From assembly GCA_964427155.1 (NCBI GenBank), contig CAYRSC010000008.1:1-9793 (forward strand): a DNA stretch of 9,793 nt. The letters run 5' to 3'. Source of the stretch: Desulfothermus sp964427155 (lineage in GTDB: Bacteria > Desulfobacterota > Desulfovibrionia > Desulfovibrionales > Desulfothermaceae). Below are positions 1-6,070 of the stretch, piece by piece. Within the stretch, counting starts at the first letter, position 1. Each line of letters opens with the position of its first letter. The translations under genes and the position numbers were made by a program. The notes beneath the pieces were generated by a model that worked only from the letters and a program-made list of their open reading frames with translations, ran no database searches and had not been told where the DNA came from.

Positions 1-201
1 CCTAGGTTGCCACGACTTACCCCTGAGGAAGATGAAAAGAGGCTACTTCGTGCCGGATTTCTACTCGTCAGGAGCAAAGGCAGCCACAGAATATACCAAA
101 AAGAGAAAGAAAGATTTGTCCTACCATTTCACAGGGGGAAAATATTGCACCCCAAGATTGTAAAGGCATTAATAGAATTGGTAGGAGACTTAAGCGGCTA
201 A
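1..201 (+). CDS. hicA: HicA-family mRNA interferase toxin, 5' end outside the window
   Basis: HicA (YcfA) toxins are small RNases with a double-stranded-RNA-binding-like fold that cleave mRNA and are neutralised by HicB. The family pattern is clear: LPRLTPEE near the start, AGF, then KGSHRIY with the catalytic His (visible residue 29), and a C-terminal LPFHRGKILHPKIVKALIE stretch. A TTG at 7 could act as a start. However, the frame is open to the window edge, and the preceding codons read PRLPRLT, as in full-length HicA proteins, so a few residues probably lie upstream. The TAA stop (199-201) sits inside the attC site that follows, as is usual for integron gene cassettes. No HicB is visible; if present it must lie upstream, off the window. 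Confidence 0.85.
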   Translation, partial: PRLPRLTPEEDEKRLLRAGFLLVRSKGSHRIYQKEKERFVLPFHRGKILHPKIVKALIELVGDLSG

Positions 202-280
202 CCAGGCGCTCCACCTGACCGCCATTCCGCTGTGCCCTTGGGGCTTGCGTCATGTTGGCAGGTGAGCGTAGTCGTTAGAG
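196..280 (+). other. attC: Integron attC recombination site (59-base element)
   Basis: This is an imperfect palindrome with attC architecture. The outer boxes GGCTAAC (196-202) and GTTAGAG (274-280) pair over five bases (CTAAC/GTTAG). Unpaired spacers follow (203-206 and 269-273). The inner arms 207-220 and 257-268 then give 12 base pairs with exactly two extrahelical bases, C212 and A218, which are G and T on the bottom strand, as in classical attC sites. The centre can fold further (223-225/252-254, 228-230/247-249, 234-237/241-244) around a TTG loop. GTTAG at 274 is the core site where the integrase would cut. The first outer-box base deviates from the consensus. The site follows hicA directly and closes its cassette. 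No integrase is visible, so this could be a mobile integron, a chromosomal one or an orphan attC cluster. Confidence 0.8.
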
Positions 281-399
281 AGTGGTGCATTTTTATTCCA
301 CTTATAACATCAGGTTATTTTAGAGGTTGGGATCCAGTGATGATCCTGGATTACCTGGATTGAGAGAGGGAAAATTTTATTATATGAGGAGTGGAGCTT
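281..399 (+). other. Non-coding leader between attC and folP
   Basis: No gene is seen. TATAAC at 303-308 could be a -10 box but has no convincing -35 partner. Positions 330-365 hold short overlapping repeats (GGATC/GATCC and two CCTGGAT copies) that could fold in an mRNA leader. A good ribosome binding site, GAGGAG at 386-391, serves folP. Confidence 0.4.
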
Positions 400-1245
400 A
401 TGGCTGAGGATATGGTATGGAGGGTATATGGGGGTAGGGAGCTTATACCTACCCCTTTTTTGATTGTGGGGATATTAAATGTAACCCCTGATTCCTTTTT
501 TGATGGAGGAAGATATCACAGGCCCGATAGGGCCATATCCCATGCCAAGGATATGGTGGCCCAGGGTGCCCATATAATAGATATTGGAGGAGAATCCACC
601 CGTCCCTTTTCAGAGAGGGTGAGAGAGGAAGAGGAAAAGAGACGTGTTATCCCAGTGATAAGGGCTGTGGCAGATGAAGTTCCAGAGGTGGTAATCTCGG
701 TGGATACCTATAAGGGGGCGGTGGCAAGAGAGGCCCTAGAGGCAGGGGCATTGATCGTAAATGACGTGTCTGGATGTAGATTTGATCCCTCTCTCCTGGA
801 GGTGATTGCAGAATATAGGCCTGGATATGTGCTCATGCACTCACTTGGGAGGCCAGAGGAGATGCAGAAGGATCCCAGATATGACAACGTGGTGGATGAG
901 ATATTGTATTTTTTTGAAGAGAGGATGAAGGTCCTTGTGGATGCGGGTCTGGATGAGGAGAATATAGTCCTAGACCCAGGTATAGGCTTTGGGAAACTTC
1001 TGGAACACAACCTCCAGATACTCAGAGAGATAGATAGGTTTTATGAGCTTGGACGTCCTATATTTATGGGACTCTCCAATAAGTCTCTATGGGAGAAACT
1101 CCTGGGACTCAAGGTGGGGGAGAGGGAGTATGCCACTCAGGTGGCCACTGCCATACTGGCCATGCGGGGGGTACTTATCCACAGGGTCCATAACGTAAAG
1201 CTCACCAGGGATAGCCTTGAGATCGTCAGGGCCCTTAATGAGTAG
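400..1245 (+). CDS. folP: Dihydropteroate synthase
   Basis: FolP condenses 6-hydroxymethyl-7,8-dihydropterin pyrophosphate with p-aminobenzoate to give dihydropteroate in cytoplasmic folate synthesis, and it is the target of sulfonamides. The protein is 281 aa, normal for this TIM-barrel family. Visible motifs are NVTPDSF (27-33), DIGGESTRP (61-69), SVDTYK (100-105), NDVSG (121-125), MHSLGRPEEMQ (146-156), DPGIGFGK (192-199), SNKS (226-229, where SRKS is common) and RVHNVK (262-267, usually RVHDV). ATG 400 is chosen over an in-frame GTG at 391 because GAGGAG at 386-391 is spaced correctly for ATG and would overlap the GTG. It precedes glmM by 37 bases, a pairing found in many bacteria. All key segments are present, so it is probably functional. 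Confidence 0.96.
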   Translation: MAEDMVWRVYGGRELIPTPFLIVGILNVTPDSFFDGGRYHRPDRAISHAKDMVAQGAHIIDIGGESTRPFSERVREEEEKRRVIPVIRAVADEVPEVVISVDTYKGAVAREALEAGALIVNDVSGCRFDPSLLEVIAEYRPGYVLMHSLGRPEEMQKDPRYDNVVDEILYFFEERMKVLVDAGLDEENIVLDPGIGFGKLLEHNLQILREIDRFYELGRPIFMGLSNKSLWEKLLGLKVGEREYATQVATAILAMRGVLIHRVHNVKLTRDSLEIVRALNE

Positions 1246-1282
1246 TTAGACATGGAAGGGTGAAGGTAAGGAGGGAGAGGAT

Positions 1283-2635
1283 ATGAGTGAAAATATATTT
1301 GGAACCGATGGGGTAAGGGGGCTGGTGAATACCTTCCCCATGGAACCTGAAATAGCCCTCAGGTTGGGACTTGCCGCTGGAGAATATTTTAGAAACGGCT
1401 TGAGGAAACATAGGGTGGTTATTGGGAAGGATACCCGTCTCTCTGGATATATCTTTGAGACTGCACTTACCTCAGGACTGTGCGCCTCAGGCATGGACGT
1501 GTATCTGGTGGGGCCAATGCCTACCCCTGCAATATCCTTTTTAACCAGAAATATGAGGGCAGATCTTGGAATAGTGATCTCAGCCTCCCACAATCCCTAT
1601 TATGACAATGGGATAAAGTTTTTTGATAGGGAAGGCTTTAAACTGAGCGATGAGGTGGAGAGGCAGATATCCAATATGGTACTGGATAGGGAGAGGAAGT
1701 GGAATTATCCCAAGAGTCAAATGGTGGGTAGGGCATTTAAGATAGGGGACAGTCCAGGGAGATATATAGTCTCTCTGAAAAATAGCCTTCCCCCTCATCT
1801 CACCCTAGATGGGATCAAGGTGGTAATTGACTGTGCAAATGGTGCCACATATAAGGTGGCTCCCCTTGTATTTGAGGAGCTTGGGGCAGAGGTGACAAAG
1901 ATAGGGGTAAATCCCAATGGACTGAACATCAATGAGGAGTGTGGCTCTCTCTATCCTGAAAAGGTGAGGGATGCAGTTTTAAAGATAGGGGCAGATATAG
2001 GCATTGCCCTGGACGGGGATGGGGATAGGGTGATAGTAGTGGATGAGAAGGGGACAATCCTTGACGGAGACCAGATAATGGCCTTGTGCGCTAGGGAGAT
2101 GATTGAGAATGGAGAACTTGCCGGGGGAAGATTGGTGGCCACGGTAATGAGCAATCTGGGACTTGAGATATTTATGAAGGAGATGGGAGGAGAACTGGTT
2201 CGCACCCCTGTGGGGGATAGATATGTGGTGGAGAAGATGAGGGAGATAGGAAGCAATTTTGGGGGGGAACAATCGGGGCATCTTATATTTTTGAGATATT
2301 CCACCACAGGGGATGGCATACTTGCGGCCCTTCAGATACTCAGGATAATGCAGGAGAGACAAAGACCCCTTTCGGAGTTAACTGGACTTTTGACCCTGTT
2401 CCCCCAGAGGCTTATAAATGTGAGGGTGAGCAAGAAGGTCCCCTTTGATAAGCTCCCCCGGGTGAGCAAGAAGGTGGAGGAGGTGGAGAGGGCCTTTAAG
2501 GGAAGGGGAAGGGTGCTTTTGAGGTATTCTGGGACAGAGCCAAAGGCCAGGATAATGGTGGAGGGAGATGATGAGGTGCTTGTTGAAAAATTGGCCCAGG
2601 AACTTGCAGATGTGGTTAGATGTTGTTTATGTTAA
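1283..2635 (+). CDS. glmM: Phosphoglucosamine mutase
   Basis: GlmM interconverts glucosamine-6-phosphate and glucosamine-1-phosphate, feeding UDP-GlcNAc for peptidoglycan and lipopolysaccharide. The 450-aa product has the four-domain phosphohexomutase layout: N-terminal FGTDGVRG (6-13), the phosphoserine loop SASHNP (100-105, active Ser102), the metal-binding loop DGDGDR (244-249), the sugar-binding loop GGEQSGH (327-333) and the C-terminal phosphate-binding loop RYSGTEP (414-420). FGTDGVRG together with GGEQSGH points to GlmM rather than phosphoglucomutase or phosphomannomutase. ATG 1283 has a purine-rich ribosome binding site (GGAGGGAGAGG, 1270-1280). It lies between folP and galU with 37- and 40-base gaps and no terminator in either, consistent with one transcript. 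No defects are seen. Confidence 0.96.
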   Translation: MSENIFGTDGVRGLVNTFPMEPEIALRLGLAAGEYFRNGLRKHRVVIGKDTRLSGYIFETALTSGLCASGMDVYLVGPMPTPAISFLTRNMRADLGIVISASHNPYYDNGIKFFDREGFKLSDEVERQISNMVLDRERKWNYPKSQMVGRAFKIGDSPGRYIVSLKNSLPPHLTLDGIKVVIDCANGATYKVAPLVFEELGAEVTKIGVNPNGLNINEECGSLYPEKVRDAVLKIGADIGIALDGDGDRVIVVDEKGTILDGDQIMALCAREMIENGELAGGRLVATVMSNLGLEIFMKEMGGELVRTPVGDRYVVEKMREIGSNFGGEQSGHLIFLRYSTTGDGILAALQILRIMQERQRPLSELTGLLTLFPQRLINVRVSKKVPFDKLPRVSKKVEEVERAFKGRGRVLLRYSGTEPKARIMVEGDDEVLVEKLAQELADVVRCCLC

Positions 2636-2675
2636 TGTGAAGAGAGGGTCTTTAAATTAATAGGAGTAGGAGAGT

Positions 2676-3548
2676 ATGAAGGTAAAAAGAATAGTAATTC
2701 CAGTGGCAGGATGGGGGACGCGTTCCCTGCCAGCAACCAAGAATCTCCCCAAGGAGATCCTGCCAGTATTTAAAAAACCCTGTATCCAGTATATAGTGGA
2801 AGAATCTATCAATGCAGGGTTTGATGATGTGATATTTGTAAATAATCGTAACAAGACCATCATAGAAGACCACTTTGACTATAACCTATCCCTAGAGTGG
2901 GTCCTGGAACGCAGTGGGAAGATGGAGTTGCTGCAGAATGTGAGAAAGGTGGCAGAGATGGCCAATATCATTACCATCAGGCAGAAGAGACAGATGGGGC
3001 TGGGCCATGCTGTGCTATGTGCCAGGGAGGTAGTTGGAGATAATCCATTTGCTGTAATCGTGGGGGATGACCTCATCTTCAGTAGCATACCTGGAATAAA
3101 ACAGCTTATTGATGTGGCAGAAAAAGAGGGGATGGCAGTGGTGGGGGTGATGCCAGTGCCAGAGAGCAAGGTAAGTAATTATGGAATAATCCAGGGAGAA
3201 GAAATAGGTCCTCACCTCTACAGGGTAAGGGACCTTCAGGAAAAGCCCCATATAAAGATGGCCCCCTCCAATCTTGCGGTGGTGGGTAGATATGTCTTGA
3301 CTCCAGAGGTCTTTTATCACCTTGAGAGATTGTATGATCCCGAGTCAAATGCAGAGTTAGAACTCACTGAAGCACTTAAGATACTGGCCAGGGAAAACAG
3401 GCTCCTGGCAGTGAGATTGCAGGGCATGAGATTTGACATTGGTGATTGGGTGGATTATCTCACCGCAAATATATATTTTGCCATCCAGGATGAAGAACTA
3501 AGGGATGATTTAATCTCACGACTCAGGGAGCTTATACCTTGTCCTTAA
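2676..3548 (+). CDS. galU: UTP-glucose-1-phosphate uridylyltransferase
   Basis: GalU makes UDP-glucose from UTP and glucose-1-phosphate for surface polysaccharides and lipopolysaccharide. The 290-aa protein has the bacterial GalU-type nucleotidyltransferase fold. The N-terminal nucleotide loop reads PVAGWGTRSLPATKNLPKE (9-27), a variant of the usual AAGLGTRFLPATK. It also has KPCIQYIVEE (34-43), GLGHAV (108-113), the VGDD acidic motif (129-132), QEKP (188-191) and FDIGDWVDYLTAN (253-265), where classical GalU has YDCGxxxGYLKAN. These variants are typical of a deltaproteobacterial-type subfamily (from memory). ATG 2676 follows GGAGTAGGAG. Its stop overlaps the next gene's start by one base. 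The related nucleotidyltransferase RfbA is less likely because of the GalU-like insert and C-terminus. Confidence 0.9.
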   Translation: MKVKRIVIPVAGWGTRSLPATKNLPKEILPVFKKPCIQYIVEESINAGFDDVIFVNNRNKTIIEDHFDYNLSLEWVLERSGKMELLQNVRKVAEMANIITIRQKRQMGLGHAVLCAREVVGDNPFAVIVGDDLIFSSIPGIKQLIDVAEKEGMAVVGVMPVPESKVSNYGIIQGEEIGPHLYRVRDLQEKPHIKMAPSNLAVVGRYVLTPEVFYHLERLYDPESNAELELTEALKILARENRLLAVRLQGMRFDIGDWVDYLTANIYFAIQDEELRDDLISRLRELIPCP

Positions 3549-4282
3549 TGATAAGATTGTTGGCCCTGTGCCTGGTGGTGTCCTGTATATGGACTCCAGC
3601 GTGGAGCAGCTATCCCTCTCCTGTGGATGTGGCATCTGCTGTCTCCAAGGGGTATAAGGGATTTTTATCCTTTAAAAGTGAGATTACCTTTGCCCCGCCC
3701 TTTGATAAGTGGAAGATAATATACTGGCAGGAGCAGGACAGGAGGCGTATTGAATTTTTACACCAAGATAAAAATGCAACCCTGTATTTGCTCACCATAG
3801 ATAAAAAGGGGGCAGGATATATATATCCTGTAATAGGGAGATTACCCCAGATGTTTTATTCTCTCAAGGACTTTGTCTCTCCCTATGTGGGGTGGAGAGA
3901 GATGGGGATTGACCTCTCCAGGGAGAAATATCAGTTTTTTGAACACCGTCCAGTAATAGTGTTTGGAGATGGTCCCCTGAGTGCCTCTATTTTTATAGAC
4001 ATTGAACAGATGGTCCCCCTCAAAAAGACCTATCCAGGAGGCAGGGAGGTTATTTTTAGGGACTTTGTAGATGAGGGAAATTATCTCCTTCCCTCCTCCT
4101 TTGAAATAGATATACCAGGAAGTCAGCCCCTTATGGGCAGGATTTCCTGGATATCTATTAACGAGAAATTCCCTCCAGATACCTTTTCTCTGCCTTCATC
4201 CCTGAATATTCCCCCCCTCACCTCCACTCTCTATGGTGAACTCATGACCCTTTTGAGATATTTTTCCCTGGAGCCTAAATAA
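3548..4282 (+). CDS. Exported LolA-like / outer-membrane lipoprotein-sorting-type protein
   Basis: This 244-aa protein has an N-terminal export signal: Arg3, then a hydrophobic stretch to about residue 18, with a plausible type I cleavage after AWS (20). VVSC (10-13) also fits a minimal lipobox, so an anchored lipoprotein is possible. The rest is short alternating beta-type segments (FKSEITF, KWKIIYWQ, RRRIEFLH, ATLYLLTI, GRISWISI) and a closing FPPDTFSLP, the pattern of LolA/LolB/RseB-like lipid-binding half-barrels in the periplasm. Family assignment is by pattern only. ATG 3548 is chosen over TTG 3539: it overlaps the galU stop in TAATG, indicating translational coupling, and TTG 3539 would lie deeper inside galU. 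The gene ends tail to tail with dsrE2, overlapping it by eight bases. Confidence 0.55.
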   Translation: MIRLLALCLVVSCIWTPAWSSYPSPVDVASAVSKGYKGFLSFKSEITFAPPFDKWKIIYWQEQDRRRIEFLHQDKNATLYLLTIDKKGAGYIYPVIGRLPQMFYSLKDFVSPYVGWREMGIDLSREKYQFFEHRPVIVFGDGPLSASIFIDIEQMVPLKKTYPGGREVIFRDFVDEGNYLLPSSFEIDIPGSQPLMGRISWISINEKFPPDTFSLPSSLNIPPLTSTLYGELMTLLRYFSLEPK

Positions 4283-4829
4283 AGAGCTGGATCTTGCTCT
4301 CCTGGGCCTCTGCCAGATAGGTGGCCACACCAGCATACTCCAGTCCTGGATAATCTATCATATCCTCAGGCCCAAATCCCATAAGTTCCATGGACATATT
4401 GCAGATATATATCTTTACCTCCAGCTCTGCGGCTATCTCTATAAGTTGCGAAAGGGATTGTACGTTCTTTTTTTTCATAAGATTTTTTAACATCATGGTA
4501 CCCATTCCACCCATATTCATTTTAGAGAGCTTTACCCTATTTGCCCCCCTGGGAAGCATGTAGTGAAACATCTTACTCATAAAATCCTTTTTGCGTGGGG
4601 AGGCGTTTTCCTTTCTAAGGGCGGCTATCCCCCAGAAGGTAAAAAACATGGATACCTTCATTCCCATGGCCGCGGCCCCTGTGGCAATGATAAAAGATGC
4701 CAGTAGCTTGTCCATGTCTCCGCTAAAGACAATCATGGAGAGCTTGTCCTCTTGAACCCCTTCACCTAGCTCCTCAATGCGTTTTTTAAGTTCCTGTATT
4801 TCTTTTTCAATAGATTCTAATTGTTGCAT
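4275..4829 (-). CDS. DsrE2-type DsrE/DsrF/DsrH-like sulfur-relay protein
   Basis: The 184-aa protein matches the DsrE2/COG2210 group, proteins linked to sulfane-sulfur transfer and often encoded with TusA or rhodaneses. Residues 1-22 form a short charged coiled coil. The core follows: SMIVFSGDMDKLLASFIIATGAAAMG (31-56), then FFTFWGIAALRK (62-73), a Met- and Gly-rich loop (104-113) and YICNMSMELMG (141-151). Cys143 is the expected sulfur-carrying cysteine, in the family's C-x-M-S-M motif. The C-terminus GVATYLAEA...LFI is also typical. A near-ideal ribosome binding site (TAAGGAGGTT, 4844-4835 on the minus strand) fixes ATG 4829. It lies 86 bases downstream of the marR-type gene with its own promoter-like sequence and operator palindrome. 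The acceptor protein is not in the window. Low-quality annotations may call this family 'peroxiredoxin'. Confidence 0.85.
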   Translation of the reverse strand: MQQLESIEKEIQELKKRIEELGEGVQEDKLSMIVFSGDMDKLLASFIIATGAAAMGMKVSMFFTFWGIAALRKENASPRKKDFMSKMFHYMLPRGANRVKLSKMNMGGMGTMMLKNLMKKKNVQSLSQLIEIAAELEVKIYICNMSMELMGFGPEDMIDYPGLEYAGVATYLAEAQESKIQLFI

Positions 4830-4852
4830 AATTTAACCTCCTTAACTTATTT

Positions 4853-4880
4853 ATGTTAATGCTATTAACTTTTACTTCAA
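4853..4880 (-). promoter_or_regulatory. Candidate promoter of the dsrE2 gene
   Basis: On the minus strand TTGAAG (4880-4875) and TAACAT (4858-4853) are 16 bases apart and each matches the sigma-70 consensus at four of six positions. The palindrome at 4855-4869 fills the spacer and overlaps the -10 box, so a bound regulator would block polymerase. Confidence 0.45.
4855..4869. promoter_or_regulatory. Operator-like palindrome GTTAAT-GCT-ATTAAC upstream of dsrE2
   Basis: This is a perfect 6-3-6 inverted repeat with the same layout and nearly the same bases as GTTCAT-GGT-ATGAAC at 5381-5395. The shared form is GTTMAT-GST-ATKAAC. It lies 26 bases upstream of the dsrE2 start and inside its candidate promoter. 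It is probably a site for the adjacent MarR-type protein (inference). Confidence 0.6.
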
Positions 4881-4899
4881 AAAAATTTATCCTACTCCA

Positions 4900-4912
4900 G
4901 GAGGTCACCTCC
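4900..4912. repeat. Short GGAGGT-C-ACCTCC palindrome just after the marR-type gene
   Basis: A perfect 13-base palindrome starts three bases beyond the marR stop (reading leftwards). On the minus strand a run of seven T lies 14 bases further on, too far for a standard intrinsic terminator. It could weakly attenuate read-through, act as a second protein-binding site, or mean nothing. Confidence 0.3.
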
Positions 4913-4915
4913 AAC

Positions 4916-5386
4916 TTATACCAACTCCTCCCTCACCATCTGCATACTTTCAATGAGTTTTTCCAGGTAAAAAAACAGGTTTGCCCTGTCTTCTGGTTTA
5001 ATGTGGGAGATAAGGCGTCTGTGAATATCCAGTTGAAATAGCTCTATTTCAGATATCTTCTTTTTTCCCTTTGAGGTAATGCTCAGGAGTTTTACCCGGT
5101 TGTCCCGGGGATCTTCTATTTTTTCCACCAGACCCTTGCTTATGAGTCCTTTGATTATCTTGGTCACCCTGCTCTTGGCAACATCCAGTCTCTCTGCCAA
5201 GGTCTTTACAGTAAGATACCTCTCTCCCCGAAACATGAGAAGACACTTTATCTCCGCATAAGGTATTCCAAATTTTTGGTTCTCATAGGTCTTTCTGTCA
5301 TTACAACAATCCACGATGGTGTTTATAATCTCCTGGAGTTTGATTGCCTGATAATCTAAGATAGTGGCAGAAGTGCTACTGTTCAT
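4916..5386 (-). CDS. MarR-family transcriptional regulator
   Basis: The 156-aa protein has the MarR winged-helix layout. An N-terminal dimerisation helix (about 11-30) is followed by the DNA-binding unit LTVKTLAERLDVAKSRVTKIIKGL (58-81), the wing GLVEKIEDPRDNRVKLLSIT (85-104) with the signature D-P-R-D-N-R, and a long C-terminal dimer helix (106-152). ATG 5386 is preferred over an in-frame TTG at 5404, which has no ribosome binding site, although the site for ATG 5386 is also weak. Cys27, Cys28 and Cys48 could sense sulfur or redox state, but nothing in the sequence proves that. It is followed on the same strand by dsrE2. Matching palindromes sit at its own start and upstream of dsrE2, suggesting negative autoregulation and control of dsrE2. 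Confidence 0.88.
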   Translation of the reverse strand: MNSSTSATILDYQAIKLQEIINTIVDCCNDRKTYENQKFGIPYAEIKCLLMFRGERYLTVKTLAERLDVAKSRVTKIIKGLISKGLVEKIEDPRDNRVKLLSITSKGKKKISEIELFQLDIHRRLISHIKPEDRANLFFYLEKLIESMQMVREELV

Positions 5387-5395
5387 GGTATGAAC
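5381..5395. promoter_or_regulatory. Operator-like palindrome GTTCAT-GGT-ATGAAC over the marR start
   Basis: This perfect 6-3-6 inverted repeat overlaps the ATG of the MarR-type gene and matches the palindrome in the dsrE2 promoter at 11 of 15 positions, with identical spacing. Pairing continues two bases further out on each side after one mismatch. It is probably the autoregulatory site (inference). Confidence 0.6.
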
Positions 5396-5423
5396 CGTTA
5401 ACAATAAAAAAAGGGGTTGTCAA
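5395..5423 (-). promoter_or_regulatory. Candidate promoter of the marR-type gene
   Basis: On the minus strand a perfect -35 TTGACA (5423-5418) is followed after 17 bases by TAACGG (5400-5395), a poor -10. Transcription would begin almost at the ATG, next to or within the palindrome at 5381-5395, so the mRNA would be nearly leaderless. The poor -10 lowers confidence. Confidence 0.35.
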
Positions 5424-5742
5424 GGAAAATTTTTATAAGGATGACAAATACCGCAAAAAAAATCTCTATCCACTCTCCATCTTTTGCAACGAAAACATGG
5501 CTGTGTCCATAGTGGATCAATTTTTTGGCCATGGACAAGCCAGAAGGGCTTTTTTTCTCTTTAGCAGGGGACTTTCCAGTAGGAGAGTTGTGCATATTCT
5601 TAAAACAGGTCTGTTTCCAGGAGTTAAGTATATGAGGACAACTGCCCTTATTTCTACAAAACTCAGAGACTTCAGCCTCAGATATGGAAGCAGTAGCAAA
5701 AAGAGCATATCCAGCTTCTCCTGTGGGGAAAATAGGAACCAT
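5398..5742 (-). CDS. Unrecognised small ORF upstream of the marR-type gene
   Basis: The product is a 114-aa protein that I do not recognise. ATG 5742 is the first possible start because an in-frame stop lies five codons upstream. A purine-rich stretch (GGGGCGGAGAGA) precedes it. Three Cys (29, 35, 46) fall in a C-x5-C-x10-C pattern within FCRNKGSCPHILNSW. A Lys/Ser/Pro-rich linker (53-69) follows, and the end is hydrophobic (about 94-108, FFAVFVILIKIF), possibly a membrane helix. The stop is 11 bases before the marR ATG, and the marR -35 lies inside this ORF. It ends close to the composition boundary near 5,770, so it may be a remnant of a longer gene cut at that junction. Overlapping ORFs on both strands look worse, but this one may also be chance. 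Confidence 0.35.
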   Translation of the reverse strand: MVPIFPTGEAGYALFATASISEAEVSEFCRNKGSCPHILNSWKQTCFKNMHNSPTGKSPAKEKKSPSGLSMAKKLIHYGHSHVFVAKDGEWIEIFFAVFVILIKIFLDNPFFYC

Positions 5743-5779
5743 TCTCTCCGCCCCTTAAAGTTAAAATTTTGCCTCATAG

Positions 5780-6049
5780 GGAAATGCAGGAGCATCTTAT
5801 ACAAAATTTTACAACGATCTTACTAAAATAAATGAGGTATTAAATTGGGAAGCTATTCATGCACAAGATTGGCGAGACCCTGCTATAAAAAATGCTAAGC
5901 AAGCAGAATTTTTAATTTATGAAAAAGTACCTTGGGAAGTGTTTATCGCCATTGGGGTTTATAAAAAAAATGCTGAAAAAGTAGAAAAAATTATTGAAAA
6001 ATCTTCTTATCAGCCTAAGATTTTAATAAAACCAGAATGGTATTATTAA
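5780..6049 (+). pseudogene. darT: 3' fragment of darT (DNA ADP-ribosyltransferase toxin)
   Basis: DarT (DUF4433) ADP-ribosylates thymidine in single-stranded DNA and is countered by DarG. Only the last 89 codons survive. The open frame starts at 5780 after a TAG at 5777-5779, with no start codon or ribosome binding site. The text matches the DarT C-terminus: a TKFYNDL segment, LNWEAI, DWRDPAIKNAKQAEFLIYEKVPWE (about 36-60), where AEFL holds the catalytic Glu, IGVY, and the terminal KPEWYY. The N-terminal two-thirds, including the NAD-binding His and Arg, is missing. It is followed 21 bases later by darG, the usual toxin-antitoxin order. The loss looks like a deletion fusing chromosome and island near 5,765-5,785. 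It is too short to ADP-ribosylate DNA. Confidence 0.75.
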
Positions 6050-6070
6050 AACTTTAAAAAAGGAGTTACC

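Noticed and set aside
303..308. TATAAC as folP promoter -10
   Set aside because: No acceptable -35 lies 15-19 bases upstream; kept only as a note in the leader entry.
391..399. GTG 391 as folP start
   Set aside because: It would overlap its own ribosome binding site; ATG 400 has ideal spacing from GAGGAG.
4881..4912. Intrinsic terminator after the marR-type gene
   Set aside because: The 13-base palindrome is short and the T-run is 14 bases away from it, too far for standard intrinsic termination.
5517..5804. 95-codon minus-strand ORF overlapping the unknown ORF
   Set aside because: Low-complexity Leu/Lys/Arg composition; it crosses the junction into darT sequence, so it is a chance frame.
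5497..5826. 109-codon plus-strand ORF across the unknown ORF and the darT junction
   Set aside because: It is antisense to a better minus-strand ORF, rich in Ser/Arg/Lys without family features, and crosses the composition boundary.
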